Part shown: positions 7,517-16,707 of the stretch, piece after piece
How positions within the stretch are numbered: position 1 is the first letter of the stretch
How the letters are laid out: each line of letters starts with the position of its first letter
Assembly (NCBI RefSeq): GCF_001280005.1
Contig: NZ_LGDW01000028.1
Coordinates: 71,659 to 135,658, forward strand
DNA: 64,000 bases
Reading direction: 5' to 3'
Source of the DNA: Streptomyces sp. NRRL WC-3618
GTDB lineage: Bacteria; Actinomycetota; Actinomycetes; Streptomycetales; Streptomycetaceae
Made by a program: the position numbers and the translations under genes
Notes under the pieces: model-generated
The model's database searches: none
What the model saw: only the letters and a program-made list of their open reading frames with translations
Told to the model about the DNA's origin: nothing

Positions 7517-8860
7517 ATGAGTCCCCCCATGGCACCCCCTGGCTGGAGCCGCTGGCTCGTTCCTCCGGCCGCCCTCTCGATCCATCTCTCCATCGGTCAG
7601 GCCTACGCCTGGAGCGTCTTCAAGCCGCCCCTGGAATCTGCCCTCGGCCTCAGCGGCACACAGAGCGCGCTGCCCTTCCAGCTCGGCATCGTCATGCTCG
7701 GCCTGTCCGCCGCGTTCGGCGGCACCCTCGTCGAACGCAACGGCCCGCGCTGGGCCATGACCGTCGCCCTGATCTGCTTCTCCTCCGGTCTGCTGATCGC
7801 CTCGCTCGGTGCCGCGACCGAGCAGTACTGGCTGATCGTCTTCGGCTACGGCTTTGTCGGCGGCATCGGCCTCGGCATCGGCTACATATCGCCCGTCTCC
7901 ACCCTCATCAAGTGGTTCCCGGACCGGCCGGGCATGGCCACCGGCATCGCGATCATGGGCTTCGGCGGCGGTGCGCTCATCGCCTCCCCCTGGTCGGCGC
8001 AGATGCTGGAGTCGTTCGGCTCCGACAGCTCCGGGATCGCGCTCGCCTTCCTCGTGCACGGACTCTCGTACGCCGTGTTCATGACCCTCGGAGTGCTTCT
8101 GGTGCGCGTGCCGCGCGGCGACAAGCCCGCCGGCGACGACGGGGCGAGCGGGCCCAGCGCCCTCTCGGGCGTCCAGGTCTCCGCGCGCAGCGCCGTGCGG
8201 ACCCCACAGTTCTGGTGCCTGTGGGTCGTCCTCTGCATGAACGTGACAGCGGGCATCGGCATCCTGGAGAAGGCCGCGCCCATGATCAAGGACTTCTTCG
8301 CGGAGAGCTCCACGCCGGTCTCGGTGTCGGCGGCGGCCGGCTTCGTCGCGCTGCTGTCGGCGGCCAACATGGCGGGCCGTATCGGCTGGTCGTCCACCTC
8401 CGACCTCATCGGCCGCAAGAACATCTACCGCGTCTACCTGGGCGTGGGCGCGCTGATGTACGCGTCGATAGCCTGGTTCGGGGACTCCTCCAAGCCGCTG
8501 TTCATCATCTGCGCGCTGGTGATCCTCTCCTTCTACGGCGGCGGGTTCGCCACCGTCCCCGCCTATCTGAAGGACCTCTTCGGGACCTACCAGGTCGGCG
8601 CGATCCACGGACGGCTGCTCACCGCGTGGTCCACGGCCGGTGTCCTCGGCCCGCTGATCGTCAACTGGATCGCCGACCGGCAGGAGGAGGCCGGCAAACA
8701 CGGCTCGGCGCTCTACGGGCTGTCGTTCGCCATCATGATCGGACTGCTCGCCGTCGGTTTCGCCGCCAACGAGCTCATCCGCCCCGTCCACCCCCGCCAC
8801 CACATCCCCGCGCCCGCACCGAAGGAGGCCGCCCATGTCCAGCGAGAGCAGTCCGTCTGA
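7517..8860 (+). CDS. OFA-family MFS transporter (oxalate/formate-antiporter-like)
   Basis: A 447-residue, 12-helix major facilitator. The N-terminal half begins LSIHLSIGQAYAWSVFKPPL, typical of OFA transporters; the cytoplasmic loop holds VERNGPRWAM, and the second half has MAGRIGWSSTSDLIGRKNIY. Substrate is an organic anion in characterised relatives; here unknown. ATG 7517 is chosen because it sits about 15 residues before helix 1; no strong ribosome site is visible. The 259 bases between it and fdhD hold two copies of ATACCGTTC (7401 and 7440 regions) that could be regulatory. The gene overlaps a small membrane protein gene at 8835. Confidence 0.9.
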   Translation: MSPPMAPPGWSRWLVPPAALSIHLSIGQAYAWSVFKPPLESALGLSGTQSALPFQLGIVMLGLSAAFGGTLVERNGPRWAMTVALICFSSGLLIASLGAATEQYWLIVFGYGFVGGIGLGIGYISPVSTLIKWFPDRPGMATGIAIMGFGGGALIASPWSAQMLESFGSDSSGIALAFLVHGLSYAVFMTLGVLLVRVPRGDKPAGDDGASGPSALSGVQVSARSAVRTPQFWCLWVVLCMNVTAGIGILEKAAPMIKDFFAESSTPVSVSAAAGFVALLSAANMAGRIGWSSTSDLIGRKNIYRVYLGVGALMYASIAWFGDSSKPLFIICALVILSFYGGGFATVPAYLKDLFGTYQVGAIHGRLLTAWSTAGVLGPLIVNWIADRQEEAGKHGSALYGLSFAIMIGLLAVGFAANELIRPVHPRHHIPAPAPKEAAHVQREQSV

Positions 8861-8984
8861 GAGCGCGGGCCCGCTGTCCGACCGCCGGCCCCTGATCGCC
8901 TTCGCCTGGCTGTGGGTGGGGGCGCCGCTCTGCTACGGGCTCTACGAGCTGGTGCAGAAGGCGACCCAGTTGTTCACGGGGTAG
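8835..8984 (+). CDS. MFS transporter small subunit, 49 residues
   Basis: ATG 8835 follows GAAGGAGG and the frame overlaps the end of the OFA transporter gene by 26 bases. The product has a charged, Ser-rich start (MSSESSPSESAG) and one membrane helix, LIAFAWLWVGAPLCYGLYEL, then a short basic tail. This matches the single-helix MFS-transporter small subunit found beside actinobacterial OFA transporters. It probably stabilises or modulates the transporter; the exact role is not established to my knowledge. Confidence 0.85.
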   Translation: MSSESSPSESAGPLSDRRPLIAFAWLWVGAPLCYGLYELVQKATQLFTG

Positions 8985-9001
8985 GTGTTCGCTCACTGCG
9001 G

Positions 9002-9082
9002 AGTCTGATGGAAGCCGACAACACGGCCGGGCTAATCCTGTGGCATCGCGTGCCGTCGTACTGGTGAGTCACTCATCAGACT
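9002..9082. promoter_or_regulatory. 9-base inverted repeat upstream of the KAS III-like gene
   Basis: AGTCTGATG (9002-9010) is the exact complement of CATCAGACT (9074-9082). The arms flank about 63 bases that probably include the promoter of the gene at 9124. It may be an operator pair or mRNA hairpin; no family is recognised. Confidence 0.35.
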
Positions 9083-9123
9083 GGTGGATCCCGCTACCGA
9101 AAAGCAGCAAGGGGGACCCACCC

Positions 9124-10086
9124 ATGTACGGCTCGCGCGTCACCGCCGTCGGTCACTACCAGCCCGCCAAGGTGCTCACCAACGAGGACCTGGCGGGACT
9201 GGTCGACACCAACGACGAGTGGATCAGAAGCCGGGTGGGCATCCGCACGCGCCACATCGCCGGGCCCGACGAGCCCGTGGACGAGCTCGCCGCGCACGCC
9301 GCCGCCAAGGCGCTCGCGTCGGCGGGCCTGTCCGCGAGCGACATCGACCTCGTCCTCGTCGCCACCTCCACCGCCGTCGACCGCTCCCCGAACATGGCCG
9401 CCCGTGTCGCGAACCGGCTCGGCATCCCCTCGGCGGCCACGATGGACCTCAACGTCGTGTGCGCGGGCTTCACCCACGCCCTGGCCACCGCCGACCACGC
9501 GGTACGGGCCGGTGGATCGACGCGTGCCCTCGTCATCGGCGCCGACAAGATGTCCGACGTGGCGGACTGGACCGACCGTACGACCTGCGTACTGGTCGGG
9601 GACGGCGCGGGCGCGGCGGTCGTCGAAGCCTGTCCGCCGCCGGCCTCGACCGAGCCGGGCCTCGCCGGCATCGGGCCCGTGCTGTGGGGTTCGGTGCCCG
9701 AGATGGGGAACGCGGTACGGATCGAGGGCACGCCCTCACGGTTCGCGCAGGAGGGCCAGAGCGTCTACCGCTGGGCCACCACCCAGTTGCCGCGATTCGC
9801 CCGCCAGGCCTGCGAGCGCGCCGGCCTCACCCCCGCGGACCTCGCCGCCGTGGTCCTCCACCAGGCCAACCTGCGCATCATCGAACCGCTGGCCGCGAAG
9901 ATCGGCGCGGTGAACGCCGTCGTGGCACGCGATGTCATCGAGTCCGGCAACACCTCGGCCGCCAGCATTCCGCTCGCCTTCTCGAAACTCGTCGAGCGCG
10001 CGGAGATCTCCACCGGCGACCCGGTCCTGCTGTTCGGCTTCGGCGGCAACCTCTCGTACGCGGGACAGGTCGTCCGCTGCCCGTAG
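9124..10086 (+). CDS. 3-oxoacyl-ACP synthase III (KAS III/FabH-like)
   Basis: A 320-residue thiolase-fold condensing enzyme. The FabH catalytic triad is intact: Cys113 in NVVCAGF, His in VVLHQANLRI and Asn in ESGNTSAASIP. It would condense an acyl-CoA starter with malonyl-ACP, or act as an acyltransferase as some secondary-metabolism relatives do. ATG 9124 has AAGGGGG about eight bases upstream; the longer open frame starts in the promoter region. No other fatty acid or polyketide genes adjoin it, so it is probably not the housekeeping FabH. A strong terminator follows. Confidence 0.92.
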   Translation: MYGSRVTAVGHYQPAKVLTNEDLAGLVDTNDEWIRSRVGIRTRHIAGPDEPVDELAAHAAAKALASAGLSASDIDLVLVATSTAVDRSPNMAARVANRLGIPSAATMDLNVVCAGFTHALATADHAVRAGGSTRALVIGADKMSDVADWTDRTTCVLVGDGAGAAVVEACPPPASTEPGLAGIGPVLWGSVPEMGNAVRIEGTPSRFAQEGQSVYRWATTQLPRFARQACERAGLTPADLAAVVLHQANLRIIEPLAAKIGAVNAVVARDVIESGNTSAASIPLAFSKLVERAEISTGDPVLLFGFGGNLSYAGQVVRCP

Positions 10087-10140
10087 GCCGGGCGAGCTTC
10101 CGGCTCACCATGGACGGGCGGGTCCCTGCGCGGCCCGTTC

Positions 10141-10170
10141 AAGGCGCCCTCGTGGCGCCTTCTTCTTTGT
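10141..10170 (+). terminator. rho-independent terminator after KAS III-like gene
   Basis: AAGGCGCC (10141-10148) pairs with GGCGCCTT (10154-10161) across a five-base loop, followed by CTTCTTTGT. Confidence 0.8.
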
Positions 10171-10180
10171 CCTGCCAGTG

Positions 10181-10215
10181 GAAGAAGTCGGCGGCAATCT
10201 GTGCACTACTTCTTC
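10181..10215. promoter_or_regulatory. inverted repeat upstream of ROK gene
   Basis: GAAGAAGT (10181-10188) and ACTTCTTC (10208-10215) are exact complements in the 225-base gap before the ROK regulator. It could be an autoregulatory operator or part of the promoter; unproven. Confidence 0.35.
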
Positions 10216-10311
10216 CCAGCCCCGGCCCCCGCTGCTACGTTCCACTCGAAAGCCCGGCGAAGTAGCCGGAGAACGTGGCCGGTTGGTGCCTGACTAGGCG
10301 GGGAGGGGTTT

Positions 10312-11502
10312 GTGAGACGTATGACCGCGCGACCCGCGAACTCCCATCAGGCCCGGCTGCTGCGTCTGTTGCGTGACGGTGGGCCCAACTCCCGGGCCCA
10401 GCTGGGGGATCAGGTCGACCTGTCACGGTCCAAGCTGGCCGTGGAGGTGGACCGGCTCCTGGAGACGGGCCTGATCGTGGCCGACGGGCTCGCCGCCTCG
10501 CGCGGCGGCCGCCGTTCCCACAACATCCGGCTCGCCCCCGCCCTGCGCTTCCTCGGCGTCGACATCGGCGCGACCTCGATCGACATCGCGGTCACCAACC
10601 CCGAACTGGAAGTGCTGGGACACCTCAACCAGCCCATGGACGTACGCGAGGGCCCCGTCGCGGTCTTCGAGCAAGTCCTTTCCATGGCCGCCAAGTTGAA
10701 AGCCTCCGGGCTCGCGGAGGAGTTCGACGGCGCCGGTATCGGCGTCCCGGGTCCGGTCCGCTTCCCCGAGGGCGTCCCGGTCGCCCCGCCGATCATGCCC
10801 GGCTGGGACGGCTTCCCCGTACGGGAGGCGCTCAGCCAGGAACTGGGCTGCCCGGTGATGGTCGACAACGACGTGAACCTGATGGCGATGGGGGAGCAGC
10901 ACGCGGGCGTCGCCCGTTCCGTGGGCGACTTCCTCTGCGTCAAGATCGGCACGGGGATCGGCTGCGGCATCGTCGTCGGCGGGGAGGTCCACCGTGGGGT
11001 GACGGGCAGCGCCGGCGACATCGGGCACATCCAGGCGGTGCCCGGCGGCCGTCCGTGCGCCTGCGGCAACCGGGGGTGTCTGGAGGCCCACTTCAGTGGC
11101 GCCGCTCTCGCCCGTGACGCCAAAGAGGCGGCCCAGCAGGGACTTTCGGCGGAACTCGCGGCCCGGTGGGAGGCGAACGGCGCGCTGAGCGCCGTCGACG
11201 TCGCCGCCGCCGCTGCCGCCGGGGACGCCACCTCGCTCGACCTGATCCGCGAGGGCGGCAACCGCACCGGCCAGGTCATCGCCGGCCTGGTCAGCTTCTT
11301 CAACCCCGGCCTGGTGGTGATCGGCGGCGGGGTGACCGGCCTCGGCCACACCCTCCTCGCCGCGATCCGCACCCAGGTCTACCGTCAGTCGCTGCCCCTG
11401 GCGACCGGCAACCTGCCCATCGTTCTGGGGGAGTTGGGCCCCACCGCCGGAGTCATCGGCGCGGCCCGGCTCATCAGCGACCACCTGTTCTCGCCCGCGT
11501 AG
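10312..11502 (+). CDS. ROK-family transcriptional regulator (sugar-responsive)
   Basis: A 396-residue regulator: winged helix-turn-helix at about residues 10-70 (NSRAQLGDQVDLSRSKLAVE), then a ROK sugar-kinase fold. The phosphate-binding DIGATSIDIAV motif and the zinc-binding CACGNRGCLE motif are present; retention of the kinase-like catalytic region means sugar binding is likely, while kinase activity is uncertain. GTG 10312 is preceded by GGGAGGGG; ATG 10321 is the alternative. It directly precedes the ribose-type ABC transporter operon on the same strand, so repression or activation of that operon by a sugar is the likely role. Confidence 0.93.
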   Translation: MRRMTARPANSHQARLLRLLRDGGPNSRAQLGDQVDLSRSKLAVEVDRLLETGLIVADGLAASRGGRRSHNIRLAPALRFLGVDIGATSIDIAVTNPELEVLGHLNQPMDVREGPVAVFEQVLSMAAKLKASGLAEEFDGAGIGVPGPVRFPEGVPVAPPIMPGWDGFPVREALSQELGCPVMVDNDVNLMAMGEQHAGVARSVGDFLCVKIGTGIGCGIVVGGEVHRGVTGSAGDIGHIQAVPGGRPCACGNRGCLEAHFSGAALARDAKEAAQQGLSAELAARWEANGALSAVDVAAAAAAGDATSLDLIREGGNRTGQVIAGLVSFFNPGLVVIGGGVTGLGHTLLAAIRTQVYRQSLPLATGNLPIVLGELGPTAGVIGAARLISDHLFSPA

Positions 11503-11553
11503 ACCGTTTCGTAGCCACGGATCGCCAGTACAGCGCCCTGCTCCGCCTGCTTG

Positions 11554-11633
11554 AAGCGCTTGCCCGAAACGCCTCCCCGGCAAGTGAACCGTCCTGCAAG
11601 CGAACCGAACCGCCCTGCAAATGAACCGCCCTG
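11554..11633. promoter_or_regulatory. palindrome and 16-base direct repeats before the sugar ABC operon
   Basis: AAGCGCTT (11554-11561), inside a TTGAAGCGCTTG context that resembles sugar-regulator operators, is followed by three direct repeats: CAAGTGAACCGTCCTG (11581), a copy with a five-base insert (11597) and CAAATGAACCGCCCTG (11618). They fill the gap before the ATPase gene and are candidate ROK-regulator sites. Confidence 0.45.
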
Positions 11634-11667
11634 CAACCGGCCCGCACGCCTGCCAAGGGGAACCGTC

Positions 11668-13245
11668 ATGGCACCAGAACCACCGCTGCTCAGCATGTCC
11701 GGCATCACCAAGTCGTTCCCCGGCGTCCGCGCTCTCGACGGCGTCGACCTCGACGTCCAGGCCGGAGAAGTGCACTGTCTGCTCGGCCAGAACGGTGCCG
11801 GCAAGTCGACGCTCATCAAGGTCCTGGCCGGCGCCCACCAGCCCGACGACGGCCGCCTCACCTGGCGCGGAGAACCCGTCACCCTGCGCTCGCCCAGCGC
11901 CGCCATGCGCCTCGGCATCGCCACCATCTACCAGGAACTCGACCTGGTGGAGGACCTGTCGGTGGCGGAGAACGTCCACCTCGGCCACGAACCCACGACC
12001 GCCGGATTCGTCGTACGGGGCAAGGCGGCCAAAGCGTCAACTGCCGCACTGCTCAAGCGTCTTGGTCATCCCGAGGTCGATCCCGGGCGCCTGGTCGGGG
12101 AGTTGTCGGCGGCGCAGCAGCAGATCGTGTCGATGGCGCGGGCGCTCTCCCACGACGTTCGGCTGATCGTCATGGACGAACCCTCCGCCGCGCTCGACCC
12201 GGAGGAGGTCGACAACCTCTTCCGGATCGTCGGCGACCTGACCGCAGACGGGGTCGCCGTCGTCTACATCTCGCACCGGCTGGAGGAGATCCGCCGCATC
12301 GGCGACCGCGTGACCGTGCTCAAGGACGGCCGCGCGGTGGCGGGCGGACTCCCCGCGAAGTCCACGCCGACCCGCGAGGTGGTCGCCCTGATGACGGGCC
12401 GCAACGTCGAGTACGTCTTCCCGGAGCGCCCGGCGACAGCGGGCAACCCGGCCGCCGCGCCGGTCCTCGAAGTCCAAGGGCTCGCCAGGGAGGGCGAGTT
12501 CGCACCCGTCGACCTCACCGTACGACCGGGCGAGATCGTCGGCCTCGCCGGTCTGGTCGGCTCCGGGCGCTCGGAGATCCTGGAGACGATCTACGGCGCG
12601 CGCAAGCCGACAGCCGGACAGGTCGTCGTCGAAGGACGGGAGTTGAAGCCGGGCAGCGTACGAGCCGCGGTGCGTGCCGGGCTCGGGCTCGCCCCCGAGG
12701 AACGCAAGGCGCAGGCTCTGCTGATGCTGGAGTCCGTCACCCGCAATGTGTCGGTCTCCTCCATGTCCCGCTTCGCTCGCGCCGGCTGGATCGACCGGGG
12801 CGCCGAACTGGGCGCCGCCCGCGCCGCCACCCGTGAGCTGTCGCTACGGCCCGACAACCCCTCCGTGCCCGTCCGCACCCTCTCCGGCGGCAACCAGCAA
12901 AAGGCCGTCCTCGCCCGCTGGCTGCTGCGCGGCTGCCGCGTCCTGCTGCTCGACGAACCCACCCGGGGCGTCGACGTCGGCGCCCGCGCCGAGCTGTACG
13001 CGGTGATCCGCCGCCTCGCCGACGCGGGCCTCGCCGTCCTGCTGGTCTCCAGCGAAGTGCCCGAGGTGCTCGGCCTCGCCGATCGCGTCCTGGTCCTGCG
13101 CGAGGGCCGGGTCGTCCACACGGCACCCGCCCGCGAACTCGACGAACACCGCGTGCTCGACCTCGTGATGGAAGGAGCCCCAGTGGCCAGCACAAGCTCG
13201 ACGGCCGGCAGCTCTGCGGCCGGTGAAAGGGGCCCCGCATCATGA
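11668..13245 (+). CDS. sugar ABC transporter ATP-binding protein (RbsA/XylG type, two NBDs)
   Basis: A 525-residue double-cassette ATPase that powers import through the permease encoded next. First cassette: Walker A GQNGAGKST, signature LSAAQQQ, Walker B LIVMDEP. Second cassette: Walker A is replaced by GLVGSGRSE, as is usual in RbsA-type proteins, with signature LSGGNQQ and Walker B LLLDEPTRGVDVG. ATG 11668 follows AAGGGG by seven bases and gives the usual start two residues before the first beta strand. It overlaps the permease gene by four bases (ATGA). Confidence 0.95.
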   Translation: MAPEPPLLSMSGITKSFPGVRALDGVDLDVQAGEVHCLLGQNGAGKSTLIKVLAGAHQPDDGRLTWRGEPVTLRSPSAAMRLGIATIYQELDLVEDLSVAENVHLGHEPTTAGFVVRGKAAKASTAALLKRLGHPEVDPGRLVGELSAAQQQIVSMARALSHDVRLIVMDEPSAALDPEEVDNLFRIVGDLTADGVAVVYISHRLEEIRRIGDRVTVLKDGRAVAGGLPAKSTPTREVVALMTGRNVEYVFPERPATAGNPAAAPVLEVQGLAREGEFAPVDLTVRPGEIVGLAGLVGSGRSEILETIYGARKPTAGQVVVEGRELKPGSVRAAVRAGLGLAPEERKAQALLMLESVTRNVSVSSMSRFARAGWIDRGAELGAARAATRELSLRPDNPSVPVRTLSGGNQQKAVLARWLLRGCRVLLLDEPTRGVDVGARAELYAVIRRLADAGLAVLLVSSEVPEVLGLADRVLVLREGRVVHTAPARELDEHRVLDLVMEGAPVASTSSTAGSSAAGERGPAS

Positions 13246-14261
13246 CGCAGCCCGTGTCCCCGCCACGCACCGGCACCGACAAGCTCCCGTCCACCGGTCA
13301 ACCCCCGGTCTGGCGAACCATGGTGGCTCGCGCGGACGTCCGTACCCTCTCCCTCCTCGGTGTCCTCGCCGCGCTGGTCGTCGTCGGCGGCATCACCAAG
13401 CCCGACGAGTTCCTCGACACCCGTAACCTCCAACTCGTCCTCACCCAGGCCTCGGTGATCGGTGTCGTCACCGTCGGCATGACCTTCGTCATCATGTCGG
13501 GGGGCATCGACCTGTCGGTGGGCGCGATCGTCGCCCTCTCCTCGGTGTGGGCAACCACCGTCGCCACCCAGGAGTACGGCTTCGCGGGCATCCTCTTCAC
13601 CGCCGTGCTCGTCGGAGTGTGCTGCGGACTGGTCAACGGGCTGCTCATCGCGTACGGCGGGATGGTCCCGTTCATCGCCACCCTCGCCATGCTCGCCTCG
13701 GCGCGCGGACTGGCCCTCCAGATCACGGACGGCGCGACGCAGATCGTCTCGATCGACGGCGTCCTCGATCTCGGCGAGCGCGACGCGTACATCCTCGGCA
13801 TCCCGCCGCTGGTGCTGGTCTTCGCGGTAGTGACGATCATCGGCTGGCTGATCCTGAACCGCACCACCTTCGGCCGCCGCACGGTCGCCGTGGGCGGCAA
13901 CGCGGAGGCCGCCCGCCTGGCCGGCATCGACGTACGCCGCCAGCGCCTCTACCTCTACCTCCTGTCCGGACTGTGCTGCGGGATCGCCGCCTTCCTGCTG
14001 ATCATCCTGTCCGGCTCGGGCCAGAACACCAACGGAAACCTGTACGAGCTCGACGCCATCGCCGCCGCGATCATCGGCGGCACCCTGCTCAGCGGGGGTC
14101 GCGGCACCATCGTCGGCTCCGTGCTGGGCGTCCTGATCTTCACCACCATCACCAACATCTTCGCCCTGAACAACCTGCAGAGCGATGTGCAGCAGATCGC
14201 CAAGGGCGCGATCATCGTCGCCGCCGTGCTCGTCCAGCGCCGTACCGCCGGCACGACCTGA
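13242..14261 (+). CDS. sugar ABC transporter permease (RbsC type)
   Basis: A 339-residue membrane protein with about eight to ten helices after a hydrophilic 35-residue start. MSGGIDLSVGAIVALSSV, NAEAARLAGIDVRR and the GGTLLSGGRGTIVGSVLG block are diagnostic of the branched-chain/ribose permease family (BPD_transp_2). It is translationally coupled to the ATPase gene through an ATGA overlap and is followed 17 bases later by the binding-protein gene. It forms the channel for an unidentified monosaccharide or related sugar. Confidence 0.95.
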   Translation: MTQPVSPPRTGTDKLPSTGQPPVWRTMVARADVRTLSLLGVLAALVVVGGITKPDEFLDTRNLQLVLTQASVIGVVTVGMTFVIMSGGIDLSVGAIVALSSVWATTVATQEYGFAGILFTAVLVGVCCGLVNGLLIAYGGMVPFIATLAMLASARGLALQITDGATQIVSIDGVLDLGERDAYILGIPPLVLVFAVVTIIGWLILNRTTFGRRTVAVGGNAEAARLAGIDVRRQRLYLYLLSGLCCGIAAFLLIILSGSGQNTNGNLYELDAIAAAIIGGTLLSGGRGTIVGSVLGVLIFTTITNIFALNNLQSDVQQIAKGAIIVAAVLVQRRTAGTT

Positions 14262-14278
14262 GGGAAGGGTTCACCGCC

Positions 14279-15328
14279 ATGCCAGAGTCGACGCCTTTCA
14301 CCAGCCGCAGAGGACTGCTCTTCGGCACCGCCGCCGTCGGGGCGGGAGTCCTGCTCACCGGTTGCACCAGCAACGAGCCGGACGACGAGCCCGCCGCGGT
14401 CGACGACCGGCCGGCCGCCGCCGACACCCCCGGCAAGGCCGTCACCATCGGCTTCGCCGGACCGCAGGCCGACCACGGCTGGCTCAACGCGATCAACGAC
14501 AACGCCAAGAGTCAGGCGAAGAAGTACTCCGACGTGACGCTGGAGATCACCGAGGGCTCGAACGACACCGCGGCCCAGATCGGCCAGATCGAGACGCTGA
14601 TCAACAAGAAGGTCGACGTGCTGGTGATCCTGCCCGCCGACGGCAAGGCACTCACCCAGGTCGGTCTGAAGGCGATGCGCGCCGGCATCCCAGTCGTCAA
14701 CCTGGACCGGATCTTCAACACCCCGCAGGCGTACCGCTGTTGGATAGGCGGCGACAACTACGGCATGGGCCTCAACGCCGGGCACTACATCGGCGCGAAG
14801 CTCAAGGGCGTGGCCGACGCCAAGGTCATCGAACTCGCGGGCCTCGACAACCTGGAACTGACCAAGCAGCGCACTCAGGGCTTCGACGACGCCCTGAAGA
14901 ACTACCCGAACATCAAGAAGGTCGCCCGCCAGGCCGCCGAGTTCACGGTCGAGTCGGGCCAGGCCAAGATGGCCCAACTCCTTCAGGCGCAGCCCAAGTT
15001 CGACGCCCTGTGGAACCACGACGACGACCAGGGCGTGGGCGCGCTGCGGGCGATCGAACAGGCCGGCCGCGAGGACTTCCTGATGGTCGGCGGCGCGGGC
15101 GCCCTCTCCGCGTTCCAGGCCATCAAGCAGGACAACGGTGTCCTGAAGGCCACGGTGCTCTACCCGCCCACGATGGCCGCGTCGGCCATCGACCTGGCCC
15201 GCGCACTGGGCCAGGGCAAGGGCGTGAGCGGCCTGTCCGAGTTCGAGATCCCCTCGTCGCTCACCCTCTACTCGGCAGTGGTCGACAAGACCAACGTCGA
15301 CCAGTACATGCCGACCGGCTTCAAGTAG
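14279..15328 (+). CDS. sugar ABC transporter substrate-binding lipoprotein
   Basis: A 349-residue extracytoplasmic binding protein of the ribose/xylose (Peripla_BP_4) type. The N-terminus has twin arginines (TSRRGLLFG) and a lipobox LLTGC with Cys29, so it is probably a Tat-exported lipoprotein. The mature part contains INKKVDVLVILPADGKAL and WNHDDDQGVGALRAIEQAG, typical of the two-lobed sugar-binding fold. GGGAAGG precedes ATG 14279. It completes the three-gene importer. Confidence 0.95.
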   Translation: MPESTPFTSRRGLLFGTAAVGAGVLLTGCTSNEPDDEPAAVDDRPAAADTPGKAVTIGFAGPQADHGWLNAINDNAKSQAKKYSDVTLEITEGSNDTAAQIGQIETLINKKVDVLVILPADGKALTQVGLKAMRAGIPVVNLDRIFNTPQAYRCWIGGDNYGMGLNAGHYIGAKLKGVADAKVIELAGLDNLELTKQRTQGFDDALKNYPNIKKVARQAAEFTVESGQAKMAQLLQAQPKFDALWNHDDDQGVGALRAIEQAGREDFLMVGGAGALSAFQAIKQDNGVLKATVLYPPTMAASAIDLARALGQGKGVSGLSEFEIPSSLTLYSAVVDKTNVDQYMPTGFK

Positions 15329-15374
15329 CACAGGGCGGGGTCAGTTGCCGGGCCCCTTCAGGCATGCGGTACAT

Positions 15375-15413
15375 CCGCGCCCCAAAGGGGCGCGGGGAAC
15401 TGCGCGACCAGCC
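15375..15413. repeat. dispersed palindromic repeat, copy 2
   Basis: CCGCGCCCC (15375-15383), three A residues and GGGGCGCGG (15387-15395) form a hairpin followed by GGAACTGCGCGACCAGCC, the same tail as at 3719. It sits between the binding-protein gene and the oxidoreductase gene and may attenuate read-through from transport to catabolic genes. Confidence 0.8.
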
Positions 15414-15471
15414 ACGACGCACCCGCAGCCGACCACTGGATCACCCCCACCACCACGAGGAGGACCTCCGC

Positions 15472-16692
15472 ATGGCACAGCCGCAGGCAGACGCCGCCGA
15501 GGCGGACACGCCGGCACTGGGCGTCGGCATGGTCGGATACGCCTTCATGGGCGCAGCCCACTCCCAGGGCTGGCGCACTGTGGGCCACGTCTTCGACCTG
15601 CCCAGGCGCCCGGCACTCGCCGCGATCTGCGGCCGGGACGCCGGCGCCGTCCGAGCGGCAGCGAAAAAGCACGGCTGGGCGGCGGCCGAGACCGACTGGC
15701 GTGCCCTGATCGAACGGGACGACGTCGACCTCGTCGACATCTGCACCCCCGGCGACAGCCACGCCGAGATCGCCCTCGCCGCCCTCGCCGCGGGCAAGCA
15801 CGTACTGTGCGAGAAGCCCCTCGCGAACACCGTCGAGGAAGCCGAGGCGATGACGGCGGCGGCCGAAGAGGCGGAGCGGCGCGGCCAGTTGGCGATGGTC
15901 GGTTTCAACTACCGTCGGCTGCCCGCCACCGCGCTCGCCCGTTCCATGGTCGCCGAGGGCAGGCTGGGCCGCCTGCGGCACGTACGGGTGACGTACCTTC
16001 AGGACTGGCTGGTCGACCCGGGGTTCCCGCTCACCTGGCGGCTGCGCAAGGAGGCGGCCGGGTCGGGCGCGCTCGGCGACCTGGGCGCCCACATCGTCGA
16101 CCTCGCCCAGTACCTCGTGGGCGAACCGCTCGCCGGAGTCTCCGCCCTCACCGAAACCTTCGTACGGGAACGCCCGTTGCCCGGCGGCCCGACCAGTGGC
16201 CTGAGCGCCGCGGCGGCCTCCGGCACCGGACAGGTCACCGTGGACGACGCCGCCGTCTTCACCGGCCGCTTCGCCTCGGGCGCCCTCGCCTCCTTCGAGG
16301 CCACCCGGTACGCGACCGGCCGCAAGAACGCCCTGCGCATCGAACTCAACGGTGAACAGGGCTCGTTGGCCTTCGACCTGGAACGCCTCAACGAACTCGA
16401 GTTCCACGCCGGCACCGAACCCGGCACCCACGCGGGCTTCCGGCGCATCCTCGTCACCGAACCCGACCACCCCTACCTGGAGGCATGGTGGCCGCCGGGC
16501 CACGGCCTCGGTTACGAGCACTCCTTCATCCACCAGGCCCGCGACCTCGTCCACGCGATCGCGGCGGGCAGCAGGCCCCGCCCCTCCTTCGCGGACGGCC
16601 TCCAGGTGCAGCGGGTCCTGGCGGCGGTCGAGGAGAGCGCGGAGAAGAACTCCGTCTACACGCCCATCGCTGTCCCGTCCACATCGGTCTGA
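15472..16692 (+). CDS. Gfo/Idh/MocA-family oxidoreductase
   Basis: A 406-residue NAD(P)-dependent sugar or cyclitol dehydrogenase. The Rossmann motif is GVGMVGYAFMGAAH (about residues 17-30), the conserved CEKPLANT follows at about 120, and the alpha/beta substrate domain contains GALGDLGAHIVDLAQYL with the likely catalytic His. ATG 15472 has AGGAGG eight bases upstream. In this operon it would oxidise an imported sugar or glycoside, plausibly to a 3-keto derivative, by analogy to ThuB/glucoside 3-dehydrogenases; the substrate is inferred only from neighbours. The isomerase gene starts 15 bases downstream. Confidence 0.93.
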   Translation: MAQPQADAAEADTPALGVGMVGYAFMGAAHSQGWRTVGHVFDLPRRPALAAICGRDAGAVRAAAKKHGWAAAETDWRALIERDDVDLVDICTPGDSHAEIALAALAAGKHVLCEKPLANTVEEAEAMTAAAEEAERRGQLAMVGFNYRRLPATALARSMVAEGRLGRLRHVRVTYLQDWLVDPGFPLTWRLRKEAAGSGALGDLGAHIVDLAQYLVGEPLAGVSALTETFVRERPLPGGPTSGLSAAAASGTGQVTVDDAAVFTGRFASGALASFEATRYATGRKNALRIELNGEQGSLAFDLERLNELEFHAGTEPGTHAGFRRILVTEPDHPYLEAWWPPGHGLGYEHSFIHQARDLVHAIAAGSRPRPSFADGLQVQRVLAAVEESAEKNSVYTPIAVPSTSV

Positions 16693-16707
16693 GGAGGCTC
16701 GACGACA

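Noticed and set aside
7265..8836. 523-codon minus ORF antisense to the OFA transporter
   Set aside because: No recognisable domains and composition typical of antisense frames; the plus strand encodes a clear MFS protein.
10312..11502. Glucokinase
   Set aside because: An N-terminal helix-turn-helix domain and position before an ABC operon make it a ROK regulator.
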